64,000 nucleotides of DNA from contig NZ_CAMFHB010000036.1 of NCBI RefSeq assembly GCF_945952055.1, positions 1 to 64,000 on the forward strand, written 5' to 3'. Positions 17,126 to 26,235 of the stretch are shown here, one piece after another. The translations under genes and the position numbers were made by a program. The notes under the pieces were generated by a model, which saw only the letters and a list, made by a program, of their open reading frames with translations, did no database searches and was not told the DNA's origin. Every line of letters starts with the position of its first letter. Position 1 is the stretch's first letter. Source of the stretch: an uncultured Alsobacter sp. Its GTDB lineage: Bacteria; Pseudomonadota; Alphaproteobacteria; Rhizobiales; Beijerinckiaceae.

Positions 17126-17144
17126 CGAATTTTGTTGCACTGCA
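17104..17144. promoter_or_regulatory. Two PhaR-like operator sites (TGC-N3-GCA)
   Basis: TGC-ACC-GCA at 17104-17112 (arms extend to GTGC/GCAC) and TGC-ACT-GCA at 17136-17144 (arms extend to TGTTGCA/TGCAACA, 17133-17147). Their centres are 32 bp apart, about three helical turns. Alphaproteobacterial PhaR binds CTGC-N3/4-GCAG-type sequences upstream of phasin genes and leaves DNA for nascent PHA. One site overlaps the promoter spacer and the other flanks the -35. PhaR itself is not in the window. Confidence 0.6.
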
Positions 17145-17202
17145 ACATATGCCGTTCGGCGGACCCGAACCGTCGTCTTTCACCGATCGCGGCCACCCTC
17201 CT

Positions 17203-17218
17203 TTAACCACCCCGTAAC
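17203..17218 (+). promoter_or_regulatory. Possible CtrA box upstream of the D,D-carboxypeptidase
   Basis: TTAA-N7-GTAAC differs from the CtrA consensus (TTAA-N7-TTAAC) by one base. It lies about 125-140 bp upstream of the carboxypeptidase start. Such near-matches can occur by chance, but TTAA is rare in DNA of this GC content. Confidence 0.35.
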
Positions 17219-17342
17219 CTCATCTCTCTACGGTCCACGACTGTGCCGTGCATGCGACAGGGGGCGCCGGGACGCGCTCCCCCGCCGTCGGCAAGGCGCC
17301 GGTTCACCTGGGACGGGCCGGTCAATGTCGGGGACTTGTGGA

Positions 17343-18893
17343 ATGGTTTTCTGTCGCGTTTTCGCGAAGCGTGGTGCTGCGCTCGCCACCGTGATCGTCG
17401 CTGCGACCGTCATGGTCACGGCGATTTCCTCTCCTGCGGAAGCGCGCCGCCGCGCCGTCCACAAGGGCGGGGGATACAATCCTCCCTACGCGGCGATGGT
17501 CGTCGACGCGAAGACGGGTCGTGTTCTCCACGCGGAGAACGAGGACGCGCTGCGCCACCCGGCCTCCGTCACCAAGGTGATGACCCTCTACCTGCTCTTC
17601 GAGCAGATCGAGAAGGGTCGCTTCCGGCTCGACAGCGAGCTCAAGATCTCCGCGCACGCCGCCAAGCAGGCGCCCTCCAAGCTCGGCCTGCGGCCGGGCG
17701 AGACGATCGAGGTCGAAGACGCGATCAAGGCGCTCGTGACGAAGTCGGCCAACGACATCGCCGTGGCCGTCGCCGAGAACATCGGCGGCACCGAGGACGC
17801 CTTCGCCGACATGATGACGCGCAAGGCGCGCCAGCTCGGCATGAACCGGACCGTCTACAAGAACGCCTCGGGCCTGCCCGATACCGGCCAGGTGACCACC
17901 GCGCGCGACCTCGTGACGCTGGGCCGCGCCATCCAGGACCGCTTCCCGACCTACTACCGCTATTTCTCGACCCCGACCTTCAGCTACGCCGGCGCCACGC
18001 ACCGCAACCACAACCGGCTCCTGGGCCGCGTCGAGGGCATGGACGGCATCAAGACCGGCTACACGCGGATGTCGGGCTTCAACCTCCTCACCTCGGTGAA
18101 GACGGAAGGCCGGCACGTGGTGGGCGTCGTCCTGGGCGGACGCAGCGCCGCCCTGCGCGACCGCCAGATGGCCGACCTGCTCGACCAGTCCCTGGAGCGG
18201 GCCTATGCCGGCAACCGGACCGCCCCGCCGGTCGGCGAGGGTTCGGCCGTGGCCGAGCGCGAGACGCCGAAGGAGCCCGTCCGCACCCGCGTCGCCTCGC
18301 TCGACGACGAGGTCCCCACCGCGGCCGTGACGCAGAAGCCCTCCGTGACCCCGGCGGCCCCTGCGCCCAAGCAGATCGACGTCGCGGCGGCCCGCCCCGT
18401 GGTCGCCTCCGCCGTCGGCGCCTCGACCGCGACCCCCACCTCGACGGGTTCGCTGCGCTGGTCGGTCGGGGCCCCGCCCGCAACCGACACCGGCAAGGCG
18501 GATCCCAAGGCCGCCAAGGCCGAGCCGGCGAAGCCAGAGCCCGTGAAGGTCGCGCGCCTCGAGACCGGCAAGCCTGACGCCAAGGCCGACAAGAAGGCCG
18601 ACGTCGCCAAGACCGAGGTCCACAAGTCGGTGGTTCCGAAGTCGGCCCTCTCGGGTTGGATCATCCAGCTCGGCGCCACGGACGACGAGGCCAAGGCCAA
18701 GGAAATCCTGTCGAAGGCCCGCAGCCAGAACCGCTCGCTCGCGAAGGCCGATCCCTTTACCGAGAAGGTCTCCAAGGGCGGCTCGACGCTCTACCGGGCC
18801 CGCTTCTCCGGCTTCGACGAGGACGATGCCCAGACCGCCTGCAAGTCCCTCAAGCGCAGCGGCTTCGCCTGCTTCGCGGTGAAGGGCGGCTGA
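17343..18893 (+). CDS. D-alanyl-D-alanine carboxypeptidase with SPOR domain (PBP5/6 class)
   Basis: 516 residues: signal peptide (about 1-34), serine peptidase domain S11 with SVTK (75-78), SAN (135-137) and KTG (237-239), a long Ala/Pro/Lys-rich linker (about 280-430), and a C-terminal SPOR domain ('SGWIIQLGATDDEAKAKEIL...'). It trims the terminal D-Ala of peptidoglycan stem peptides; the SPOR domain would target it to denuded glycan at the division septum. The usual PBP5 C-terminal membrane helix is missing and the SPOR domain takes its place, as in many alphaproteobacteria. ATG 17343 has GGGGA eight bases upstream; ATG 17325 is the alternative. Confidence 0.93.
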   Translation: MVFCRVFAKRGAALATVIVAATVMVTAISSPAEARRRAVHKGGGYNPPYAAMVVDAKTGRVLHAENEDALRHPASVTKVMTLYLLFEQIEKGRFRLDSELKISAHAAKQAPSKLGLRPGETIEVEDAIKALVTKSANDIAVAVAENIGGTEDAFADMMTRKARQLGMNRTVYKNASGLPDTGQVTTARDLVTLGRAIQDRFPTYYRYFSTPTFSYAGATHRNHNRLLGRVEGMDGIKTGYTRMSGFNLLTSVKTEGRHVVGVVLGGRSAALRDRQMADLLDQSLERAYAGNRTAPPVGEGSAVAERETPKEPVRTRVASLDDEVPTAAVTQKPSVTPAAPAPKQIDVAAARPVVASAVGASTATPTSTGSLRWSVGAPPATDTGKADPKAAKAEPAKPEPVKVARLETGKPDAKADKKADVAKTEVHKSVVPKSALSGWIIQLGATDDEAKAKEILSKARSQNRSLAKADPFTEKVSKGGSTLYRARFSGFDEDDAQTACKSLKRSGFACFAVKGG

Positions 18894-19047
18894 TTTCCAA
18901 GGTCCGATCCCAGCGAAATGCACGTGACGGCGCACGGTCGCGCCGTCCCCGAATGAATTCGAGAACGTCCGGTTAACGGGCGCGCAGGAGACTGAAGCCT
19001 CGGGCTTCACCGAACGATTGGTGTCAAACCGGAACGCGCGTGGAGTT

Positions 19048-19755
19048 TTAGCGATGCCGGCTCAAGAGGACGTCCTTGGCCTGGTTGACGCGGGTGGCGA
19101 GATACGTCGAGCCCCCCTGATCGGGATGCAACTTCTTCATCAGCGCTCGGTGCGCGCTTCGGATGTCATCCTCTCCCGCCCCAAGCGGAAGACCCAGGAT
19201 CTCATAGGCTTCCTTTTCGGACATCGCGTTGCGATCGCGTCCCGGCGGCCCCGTGTCAGCGTCACCCTGTGCTGCTTTACGCCGACCGGGAAACCGGCGG
19301 TCGAGATAGGCCTCTAGGAGCCGCGCGCCTTCGGGGTCCGAGGCCCGGCAAAGGCCCTCGAGGTCCGCGAGTTCCGCTTCGCCCAGTGCGTCGAGTTCGC
19401 GGCCGGCCATCGCGCCGTCCGTGACCCGTCCCCGCAGCGCACCCGTCCCGTGGTCGAGCTCCATCTCGATCAGCCGCGAGCGCACCTTCGAGGTGCCGCC
19501 CGGCGCGCTGGTGGTGCGCTGTCCCCAGCCGGGCATGGAAAATCCCGGCAGGTCGAGAAGCCAGGCGCCGAAGCCGCCCAGCGGGATGGCGATGTCGATG
19601 CGGCCACGGAACACCAGGAAGGCCGCCGCCACCAGGGCCAGTGCGCCGCCGGCCTTGCGCACGTTCTTGGCCAGGAAGGCCGGGTTTGCCTTGGCGTAGC
19701 TCTTGAGGAGCCACCAGATCAGGCCGACGGCCACGAGGCCTGCCAGAAGCGTCAC
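19048..19755 (-). CDS. Membrane-anchored DnaJ-domain protein
   Basis: 235 residues. Two hydrophobic segments (about 3-20 and 36-68) precede a cytoplasmic region and a C-terminal J domain ('EAYEILGLPLGAGEDDIRSA') with HPDQGG, the Hsp70-stimulating HPD. The layout recalls TIM14/PAM18-like bacterial DnaJ proteins that recruit DnaK to the membrane. Start is GTG 19755, with GAGGG upstream, seven bases after the VWA gene; the two are probably co-translated. Confidence 0.85.
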   Translation of the reverse strand: MTLLAGLVAVGLIWWLLKSYAKANPAFLAKNVRKAGGALALVAAAFLVFRGRIDIAIPLGGFGAWLLDLPGFSMPGWGQRTTSAPGGTSKVRSRLIEMELDHGTGALRGRVTDGAMAGRELDALGEAELADLEGLCRASDPEGARLLEAYLDRRFPGRRKAAQGDADTGPPGRDRNAMSEKEAYEILGLPLGAGEDDIRSAHRALMKKLHPDQGGSTYLATRVNQAKDVLLSRHR

Positions 19756-19762
19756 GTCACCC

Positions 19763-20491
19763 TCATTTCATCTGGCCGAGCAGCAGCCTCGCCTCGCGCT
19801 GGCCATTGCTTTCGAGGCGTTCCAGGCCGGCGATTCCCCCGGCCGCGTAGGCGGCGGCGGCCTTGAGAAGGCCCGCCAGCGCCGCGGACGCCCCCGCGTC
19901 GAACCGCGCATAGGCGCCCTTGGTCAGGCGCGCCACTTCCCGGTAGGCGCCGGTCGCGACCGGGTCGCCGCCTTCCTGGAACATGAACGCCTTGATCCCG
20001 AGCAGGCCGAGTTCCCCGGCGCGGGCGCACAGGTCGTCGAGGCGCTCCTCCATGGCGTCGCCCACATAGACCAGGGCCCGGACCGGCCCGCCCTGGCTTT
20101 CGTGGCGGACATGGTCCAGGACCTTGCCGATCTGCGTGTGGCCCCCGCGGCAGGAGATCTGCGCCATCAGGTCGGTGAGCGCGCGGGCGTCTGACACCCA
20201 GCGCGAGGCGCGGCACTCCGAGAAACCGCGGAAGAACACGAGCTGCACGCCGAGGCCGGTGGCCAGCGTCGCGGCGGTGGAGAACATCTCGCCCTGCAGC
20301 CGGCAGGCGAGGTCCCAGGTCGGCTGGCGGCTCATGGTCGCGTCGAGGGCGAAGATCAGGCGGCCGCCATCGGCCGCTCCCGGCGCCAGGGCCCGGGCCT
20401 TGTCGACGAAGGCGTCCACGGCACGCCGATCCGACGGGCTGACGGACGTGCCGCCTCCCTTCACGATCGCATTGTCGTCCTCACGTGGCAT
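19763..20491 (-). CDS. Von Willebrand factor A-like domain protein
   Basis: 242 residues. 'LIFALDATMSRQPTW' is a MIDAS-like DxTxS site, followed by 'VFFRGFSECRASRWV', 'SCRGGHTQIGKVLDHV' (the downstream Thr) and 'ALVYVGDAMEERLDDL' (third loop Asp). This is a VWA fold found in a conserved alphaproteobacterial family of unknown role; metal-dependent protein binding is the likely biochemistry. No signal peptide. Directly upstream of the DnaJ-domain gene. Confidence 0.75.
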   Translation of the reverse strand: MPREDDNAIVKGGGTSVSPSDRRAVDAFVDKARALAPGAADGGRLIFALDATMSRQPTWDLACRLQGEMFSTAATLATGLGVQLVFFRGFSECRASRWVSDARALTDLMAQISCRGGHTQIGKVLDHVRHESQGGPVRALVYVGDAMEERLDDLCARAGELGLLGIKAFMFQEGGDPVATGAYREVARLTKGAYARFDAGASAALAGLLKAAAAYAAGGIAGLERLESNGQREARLLLGQMK

Positions 20492-20547
20492 TGCCGGCTC
20501 CGTTGGCCTCTAGATTGGCCGTCCGGCGCCGGATTGCAATCCACGCG

Positions 20548-20841
20548 TCAGGGATGGATGAGGCCGTCCGCCCGATGTTGCGGCGCCGTGGGAACCGAAG
20601 GCGGCTCGGCGGCCCGCGTCCACGGACCGGGAACATCGCCCGATATCGCGCGCAGGGAGGTGGGCGGAGCATGCTCGACGGGCACGAACATCATCGGGCA
20701 TCCGCCCGTCCGCATCTTCACGCCGGGAGCCACCTCGGTGGCGGGGCAGGCAGGCTTTCTCTGATCGAGAGCCAGGGCCGGCGACACGGCGACGCAGGTC
20801 GTCAGCAGCAGCAACACACGCGTCACGAATCGGCTCCCCAT
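20548..20841 (-). CDS. Small secreted protein of unknown function
   Basis: 97 residues with a signal peptide (about 1-24, ending ALALD). The mature part has two cysteines (in KPACPATE and GGCPMMF) that could form one disulfide; the rest is Pro/Ala-rich. No family recognised. It lies between DUF1489 and the VWA gene on the same strand with gaps of about 60 bp. The signal peptide and codon bias favour a real gene. Confidence 0.6.
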   Translation of the reverse strand: MGSRFVTRVLLLLTTCVAVSPALALDQRKPACPATEVAPGVKMRTGGCPMMFVPVEHAPPTSLRAISGDVPGPWTRAAEPPSVPTAPQHRADGLIHP

Positions 20842-20901
20842 CGTCCGGCAACGGCCAGAGTCACGCCGGGATTGTGGCCTTTTTGGGCGCGGGCGTTGCC
20901 G

Positions 20902-21339
20902 TCAGAGGAGGCCCAGGGACGACAGCTCCCGGCGCAGGTCCTCGGGCATCGCCGCCAGGTCCCCCGCGCCGGTGCCGAGATCGGGAGGAACGGCCTTGTC
21001 CTCGATGTAGCGCCACCCCTGGAACGGCCTGCAGGGCCGCGGCGACACGGGCACCACGACCGGCTCCAGCACGAGGTTGCAGCGCCCGATCCCATCCGCA
21101 TCCTTGAACGGACGGATGTCGAGCAGCCGCTGGCGGCACGCGACCTGGCCCTTGATCACCCAGTAGAGCGAACCGCCCTCGAGGATTTCGTCGATGCGCT
21201 TGGGCACCATGCGGGTCGTATGGATCTGCTCCTGCGGCTTGCCGAGCCGGCGCCAGAGCGCCATCGAATCGGCGATCCAGCTTTCCAGGTCCGCGATGGA
21301 CTCGCAGCCGACGCACAGCTTGAGGATGTGAAGAGCCAT
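20902..21339 (-). CDS. DUF1489 family protein
   Basis: 145 residues beginning 'LHILKLCVGCESIADLESW', with 'TRMVPKRIDEILEGGSLYWVIKG' and 'DADGIGRCNLVLEPVVVPVSPRP', matching DUF1489 over its full length. The family is restricted to alphaproteobacteria and uncharacterised. Conserved cysteines (in CVGCES and IGRCNL) might bind metal. It follows mccA by 87 bp on the same strand. Confidence 0.85.
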   Translation of the reverse strand: MALHILKLCVGCESIADLESWIADSMALWRRLGKPQEQIHTTRMVPKRIDEILEGGSLYWVIKGQVACRQRLLDIRPFKDADGIGRCNLVLEPVVVPVSPRPCRPFQGWRYIEDKAVPPDLGTGAGDLAAMPEDLRRELSSLGLL

Positions 21340-21426
21340 GCCGTTGCATAGCGTGGCCGACCGGAGGTGGACAATCGGCGCCGATGCCGCCCTGTGGACA
21401 ACGGCGCCCGGGGCGATCGCGCGCGG

Positions 21427-23385
21427 TCAGAGCCCTTCGGCGTCCGCGATGACGACGACCTTGGCGCCTTCGGAGACCTGCTGCCCCGCCGCGACGGCCA
21501 CCTCGCCGACGGTGCCGGCGCGCGGCGCCACGAGGGCGTGCTCCATCTTCATCGCCTCGACGATGGCCAGCCGCTGGCCCTTCTCGACGGCCTGCCCTTC
21601 GGTCACGAACACCGCCACGACCTTGCCGTGCATGGGCGCCTTGATCGTCCCGCCCCCGTCCGCATCGTCGGCCGACTGGGACAACGGGTCGAACAGCGCC
21701 ACCGCGGCCTGCCGGCCGCCGGACAGCACGATCAGGCCTTCGTCGGTGACCACGATCGTGGCCGGCTCGTCCTCGCCCCCGGCACCGTGGACGACGGCGC
21801 CCGTCTCCGACCAGCCCAGCACGACGTCGAGGCGCTCGCCCTCGACGACCAGCGGCAACACGTCGCGGCGCGGGCCGGCGGTCTGGAAGGCGTCGGCCTG
21901 GTCCCAGGGCGACGACCATCCCGGCGCCGTGCCCACGGCCGAGGCGATCCGCGAGCGCTCGGCGCTGACGAGCGCGAGGGCGGCCGCCGCCACCGCGGCG
22001 GGATCGACGGGGTGCGGCACGGCGCCGAGAGCCTCGAGATTGCGCTCGATGAACCCGGTGTCGAAGGCCCCCGACCGGAAGCCCGGCGCGTCGGCGAGCC
22101 GGCGCAGGAACGCGGCGTTGGATCGCGGCCCGGCGACGAGGGTGTCGCCCAGGGCCGCGGACAGGCGATCGAGGGCTTCGTCGCGCGTCGCCCCGTGAGC
22201 GATGATCTTGGCGATCATCGGATCGTACCAAGGCGTTACCGCGCTGCCCTGCTCGACGCCGGTGTCGACGCGGATGCCCTCGCCTTTCGGAAAGCGCAGG
22301 GCCCAGAGCCTCCCGGTGGACGGGAGGAAGCCCTTCTCCGGGTCCTCCGCATAGAGACGCGCCTCGACGGCGTGACCGTCGATGGCGAGGTCCCCCTGGC
22401 CGAAGGGCAGGCGCTCGCCCGCAGCCACGCGCAACTGCAGTTCCACGAGGTCGAGCCCGGTGATCGCCTCGGTGACCGGATGCTCGACCTGCAGGCGGGT
22501 GTTCATCTCCATGAAGAAGAAGCCGTCCGGCCGCAGGCCTTGCGAACCGTCGGCGATGAACTCGACCGTCCCGGCGCCGACATAACCGACCGCGCGCGCC
22601 GCCTCGACCGCGGCCCTGCCCATGGCGGCCCGGACCTCCGGGGGCATGCCGGGGGCCGGGGCCTCCTCGATCACCTTCTGGTGCCGGCGCTGCAGCGAGC
22701 AGTCCCGCTCGAACAGATGGACGACGTTGCCATGCCCATCCGCGAAGACCTGCACCTCGACGTGGCGGGGCGAGCGGACATATTTCTCGACCAGCACGCG
22801 CGGATCGCCGAAGGCGTTGGCCGCCTCGCGTTGCGCCCCCTGCAGGGCTTCCTCGAAGTCGATCAGCCTGTCGACCCGGCGCATGCCCTTGCCGCCGCCG
22901 CCCGCGACGGCCTTGATGAGGACGGGGAACCCGATGTTGGCGGCCCGCTCGCGCAGGAAGGCCGGTTCCTGCTTGGGCCCGTGATAGCCGGGAACGACCG
23001 GCACCCCTGCCCGCTCGACCAGCGACTTTGCGGCGTCCTTGAGCCCCATGGCGCGGATGGCGGAGGCGGGAGGGCCGACGAACACCACCCCGGCCCTCTG
23101 GCAGGCCTCGGCGAACTCGGCATTCTCCGACAGGAACCCGTACCCCGGATGGATGCAGGCCGCCCCCGTGGCCCGGGCCACCTCAAGGATCCGCTCACCG
23201 ACGAGATAGCTCTCGCGCGCCGGCGCGGGCCCGATCCGGTGGGCCTCGTCCGCCATGCGGACGAAGAGCGCATCGGCATCCGCGTCCGAATGGACGGCGA
23301 TCGTCCTGAGCCCGAGCCGGCGGGCCGTGCGGATGACCCGGCAGGCGATCTCGCCACGGTTGGCAATGAGGACGGAGGGGAACAT
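21427..23385 (-). CDS. mccA: Methylcrotonyl-CoA carboxylase biotin-containing subunit
   Basis: 652 residues: biotin carboxylase domains from 'LIANRGEIACRVIRTA', ATP-grasp loop GGGGKGM, a BT linker region, and a C-terminal biotinyl domain with EAMKMEH (Lys613 carries biotin). With MccB it carboxylates 3-methylcrotonyl-CoA in leucine breakdown. Acetyl-/propionyl-CoA carboxylase alpha subunits look similar; the MccB-type partner next door decides the call, though geranyl-CoA carboxylase remains possible. ATG 23385 is the standard start. Confidence 0.9.
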   Translation of the reverse strand: MFPSVLIANRGEIACRVIRTARRLGLRTIAVHSDADADALFVRMADEAHRIGPAPARESYLVGERILEVARATGAACIHPGYGFLSENAEFAEACQRAGVVFVGPPASAIRAMGLKDAAKSLVERAGVPVVPGYHGPKQEPAFLRERAANIGFPVLIKAVAGGGGKGMRRVDRLIDFEEALQGAQREAANAFGDPRVLVEKYVRSPRHVEVQVFADGHGNVVHLFERDCSLQRRHQKVIEEAPAPGMPPEVRAAMGRAAVEAARAVGYVGAGTVEFIADGSQGLRPDGFFFMEMNTRLQVEHPVTEAITGLDLVELQLRVAAGERLPFGQGDLAIDGHAVEARLYAEDPEKGFLPSTGRLWALRFPKGEGIRVDTGVEQGSAVTPWYDPMIAKIIAHGATRDEALDRLSAALGDTLVAGPRSNAAFLRRLADAPGFRSGAFDTGFIERNLEALGAVPHPVDPAAVAAAALALVSAERSRIASAVGTAPGWSSPWDQADAFQTAGPRRDVLPLVVEGERLDVVLGWSETGAVVHGAGGEDEPATIVVTDEGLIVLSGGRQAAVALFDPLSQSADDADGGGTIKAPMHGKVVAVFVTEGQAVEKGQRLAIVEAMKMEHALVAPRAGTVGEVAVAAGQQVSEGAKVVVIADAEGL

Positions 23386-23407
23386 GGGCGTGCGGTTCTC
23401 GTGCGGT

Positions 23408-23989
23408 TCAGAGGTCGATGTCGAGGTAGATCTCGGCCAGCGGCAGTATGGCCCCCACCGCACTTAGCCTGAGAACCTCGGACCGTTGCGTCATGATTTC
23501 AGGCTGGCTCGGCCACCCACTGTCGTCCCCTCGATGCCAGGCCTCGACCCTGACAATCGTCGGCGAGACGAAGACAAGATGGCGCAGGCTCGTGACCTCA
23601 AAGTAGCGATCGCGCTTGTAGCCACGGTCTCTGGCTGCCGTCGAAGGTGACAGAACTTCAAAAAGGACGACTGGATCGCTAGTCCATCGGCTGTCACCCG
23701 AGAGCGGTCCACAGCGGACCATCACATCCGGCTGCGGCATGAAGATGGACATCTCGGATGCGGCCACTCCGAAGTCTCGCAACACCTCGCAGCCCCTGCT
23801 ACGCACTTGCTCCTTCAGGGCGTAGTCCACATTGCGACATGCCACCTGGTGTGCACGTGTCGTCGGCGCCATTGCCACCGGCTGGCCGTCAAGCAGTTCA
23901 AATCGCTCGAAAGGGCGCGCGTCGGCAAAGATCAGGTAGTCGCGAACGGTCATTCCCATGGCGGCATCCACCGGCTTCGGCTGACGCAT
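23408..23989 (-). CDS. Uma2 family (DUF820) putative restriction-like endonuclease
   Basis: 193 residues. 'RFELLDGQPVAMAP', 'PDVMVRCG', 'VLFEVLSPSTAARDRGYKRDRY' form the PD-(D/E)xK-like core (Asp in PDVMV, Glu in FEVLS, Lys in YKRDRY) typical of Uma2 proteins. These are abundant in cyanobacteria and found sporadically elsewhere; roles are unknown and they are often linked to mobile DNA. The gene sits between mccB and mccA, with gaps of 40 and 22 bp, and is lower in GC than either. ATG 23989 is preceded by AAGGA; an upstream TTG (23995) is possible. Confidence 0.85.
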   Translation of the reverse strand: MRQPKPVDAAMGMTVRDYLIFADARPFERFELLDGQPVAMAPTTRAHQVACRNVDYALKEQVRSRGCEVLRDFGVAASEMSIFMPQPDVMVRCGPLSGDSRWTSDPVVLFEVLSPSTAARDRGYKRDRYFEVTSLRHLVFVSPTIVRVEAWHRGDDSGWPSQPEIMTQRSEVLRLSAVGAILPLAEIYLDIDL

Positions 23990-24029
23990 CGACAATATCC
24001 TTCTTGAAAAAGGGACGGCCTGAAATCAC

Positions 24030-25637
24030 TCACATCCGGAACACGCCGAAGCGCGCCTCCTCGATCGGGGCGTTGAGGGTCGCTGCGAAGGCGAGGCCCA
24101 GGACCCGGCGCGTTTCCGACGGGAGGATGATGCCGTCGTCCCACAGCCGCGCCGTGGCGTGGTAGGGGTTGCCCTCCGCCTCGTACCGGCTGCGGATCGG
24201 AGCCTTGAAGGCGTCCTCCTCCTCCGCCGACCAGGACTTGCCGTCGGCCTCCAGATTGTCGCGACGCACGGTCGCCAGGACGCTGGCGGCCTGCTCTCCA
24301 CCCATCACCGAGATGCGGGCATTGGGCCAGGCAAAGAGGAACCGCGGCGAATAGGCCCGGCCGCACATGCCGTAGTTTCCGGCGCCGAAGGAGCCGCCCA
24401 CGATCACGGTGATCTTCGGCACCTGCGCGCAGGCCACGGCCGTGACCAGCTTCGCGCCATCCTTGGCGATCCCGCCGGCCTCGTACTGGCGCCCGACCAT
24501 GAAGCCGGAGATGTTCTGGAGGAACAAGAGCGGGATGCGCCGCTGGCAGCACAGCTCGATGAAATGCGCGCCCTTGAGCGCGCTCTCAGAGAACAGGATG
24601 CCGTTGTTGGCGAGGATGCCCACGGGCATGCCCCACAGGCGGGCGAAGCCCGTGACCAGCGTCGTGCCGTACAGCGCCTTGAACTCGTCGAAGCGCGAGC
24701 CGTCGACGAGGCGGCCGATGACCTCGCGGATGTCGTACTGCTTCTTCAGGTCCACCGGCACCACGGCCTCGAGCTCGCCCGGATCGAGCCGGGGGTCTTC
24801 GGGGGCGCAGAGCACCGGCCCCTCGGGGCGCGCGCGGTTCAGATTGGCGACGATCCTGCGGGCGATGGCCAGCGCGTGGACGTCGTCCAGCGCGTAGTGG
24901 TCGGCGACGCCGGACTGGCGGGCATGCACCTCGGCTCCGCCGAGGTCCTCGGCGCTCACCTCCTCGCCGGTCGCCGCCTTCACCAGCGGCGGGCCGCCGA
25001 GGAAGATGGTGCCCTGCCGGCGCACGATCACCGTCTCGTCCGACATCGCCGGAACATAGGCGCCGCCGGCGGTGCAAGAGCCCATCACCACCGCGATCTG
25101 GGGGATGCCGAGGGAGGACAGCGTGGCCTGGTTGTAGAAGATGCGGCCGAAGTGCTCCCGGTCCGGAAACACGTCCGTCTGGTGCGGCAGGTTGGCCCCG
25201 CCCGAGTCGACGAGATAGAGACAGGGCAGACGGTTCTCGCGGGCGATCTCCTGGGCGCGCAGATGCTTCTTCACCGTCATCGGGTAGTAGGTGCCGCCCT
25301 TGATGGTGCTGTCGTTGCACACCACCATGACCTCGCGGCCTTCCACGCGCCCGATGCCGGCGATCATGCCGGCCGCGTGGATCTCGTCGTCGTACATCTC
25401 GTTGGCCGCCAGCGCGCCGATCTCGAGGAACGGCGAGCCCGGATCGAGCAGGCGGGTCACCCGGTCGCGCGGCAGGAGCTTGCCGCGCGCCAAATGGCGC
25501 TCGCGGGCCCGCGGCGGGCCGCCTTCCGCGGCCTCGGCCCGGCGTTCCCGGAGCTCGGCGGCGAGCTCGCGCCACTGGCTCGCCGTGGCGAGCGCCGTTT
25601 CGGAGCGGGGGTCGAATGCGGACGTGAGAACGGCCAA
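24030..25637 (-). CDS. mccB: Methylcrotonyl-CoA carboxylase carboxyltransferase subunit
   Basis: 535 residues, two crotonase-like halves: '[20 protein letters not shown]', '[17 protein letters not shown]', '[16 protein letters not shown]', and in the C-terminal half '[25 protein letters not shown]' plus '[16 protein letters not shown]'. The sequence is of MCC-beta type rather than PCC-beta. It transfers carboxyl from biotin to methylcrotonyl-CoA. The start appears to be TTG 25637 (AGGTGAAG upstream), giving '[20 protein letters not shown]', a normal MccB beginning. Confidence 0.92.
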   Translation of the reverse strand: MAVLTSAFDPRSETALATASQWRELAAELRERRAEAAEGGPPRARERHLARGKLLPRDRVTRLLDPGSPFLEIGALAANEMYDDEIHAAGMIAGIGRVEGREVMVVCNDSTIKGGTYYPMTVKKHLRAQEIARENRLPCLYLVDSGGANLPHQTDVFPDREHFGRIFYNQATLSSLGIPQIAVVMGSCTAGGAYVPAMSDETVIVRRQGTIFLGGPPLVKAATGEEVSAEDLGGAEVHARQSGVADHYALDDVHALAIARRIVANLNRARPEGPVLCAPEDPRLDPGELEAVVPVDLKKQYDIREVIGRLVDGSRFDEFKALYGTTLVTGFARLWGMPVGILANNGILFSESALKGAHFIELCCQRRIPLLFLQNISGFMVGRQYEAGGIAKDGAKLVTAVACAQVPKITVIVGGSFGAGNYGMCGRAYSPRFLFAWPNARISVMGGEQAASVLATVRRDNLEADGKSWSAEEEDAFKAPIRSRYEAEGNPYHATARLWDDGIILPSETRRVLGLAFAATLNAPIEEARFGVFRM

Positions 25638-25702
25638 GGGTCTTCACCTCACCTGATGGAGGCCGGCCGGCCTCCGGCTTGCCTTGCGGGTGCGTCGGGC
25701 GT

Positions 25703-26107
25703 TCAGCCTTTCGCGCCGGGCTCGACGGGCCCGCCCTGCTTCTTCCAGGCCGCGAAACCGCCGGCCACGTGGGCCACCGGCTTCAGGCCCATGGCCTGGG
25801 CGTCCCGGGCGGCGAGCGCCGAGCGCCAGCCGCCGCCGCAGAAGAACACGAACTTCTTGTCCTGCGCGAAAACCGGCTTGTGATAGGGGCTCTCGGGATC
25901 GATCCAGAACTCCAGCATGCCGCGTGGACAGTGGAAGGCGCCGGGCACCCGCCCCTCGCGTTCCAGTTCGCGGGGATCGCGCAAATCGACCAGCACCGTG
26001 TCCTCGCGCCCGACCAGCCCGACCGCCTCGGCCACCGGCACGGTCTCGATCGCGGCCTCGGCCTCGGCGATGAGCTGCTTGTAGCCGCGGGTGATCTCCT
26101 GGGGCAT
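25703..26107 (-). CDS. Rhodanese-like domain protein
   Basis: 134 residues, one rhodanese domain: 'DTVLVDLRDPRELEREGRVPGAFHCPRG' and the active loop FCGGGWRSA with the catalytic Cys. Sulfur-transfer activity is likely, but the acceptor is unknown. ATG 26107 is the family start. It lies 65 bp upstream of mccB on the same strand and may be the first gene of that operon; rhodaneses in carboxylase operons have no established role. Confidence 0.88.
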   Translation of the reverse strand: MPQEITRGYKQLIAEAEAAIETVPVAEAVGLVGREDTVLVDLRDPRELEREGRVPGAFHCPRGMLEFWIDPESPYHKPVFAQDKKFVFFCGGGWRSALAARDAQAMGLKPVAHVAGGFAAWKKQGGPVEPGAKG

Positions 26108-26235
26108 GGCGTTCTCCTCGCTGCAGGCGTCGTTGCACCGCACCTTGGTCCGGCCGACGGCGGTCGGTCAATGCTTCGCAGGTCGCGTGCCGACGGGCTT
26201 GCCGGAAGCGGTGCAGGACGGCCATCATCGGCCCC

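Noticed and set aside
18993-19009. Hairpin TGAAGCC-TCG-GGCTTCA after the D,D-carboxypeptidase gene as a terminator
   Set aside because: Only a 7-bp stem with no T run; too weak to annotate as a terminator.
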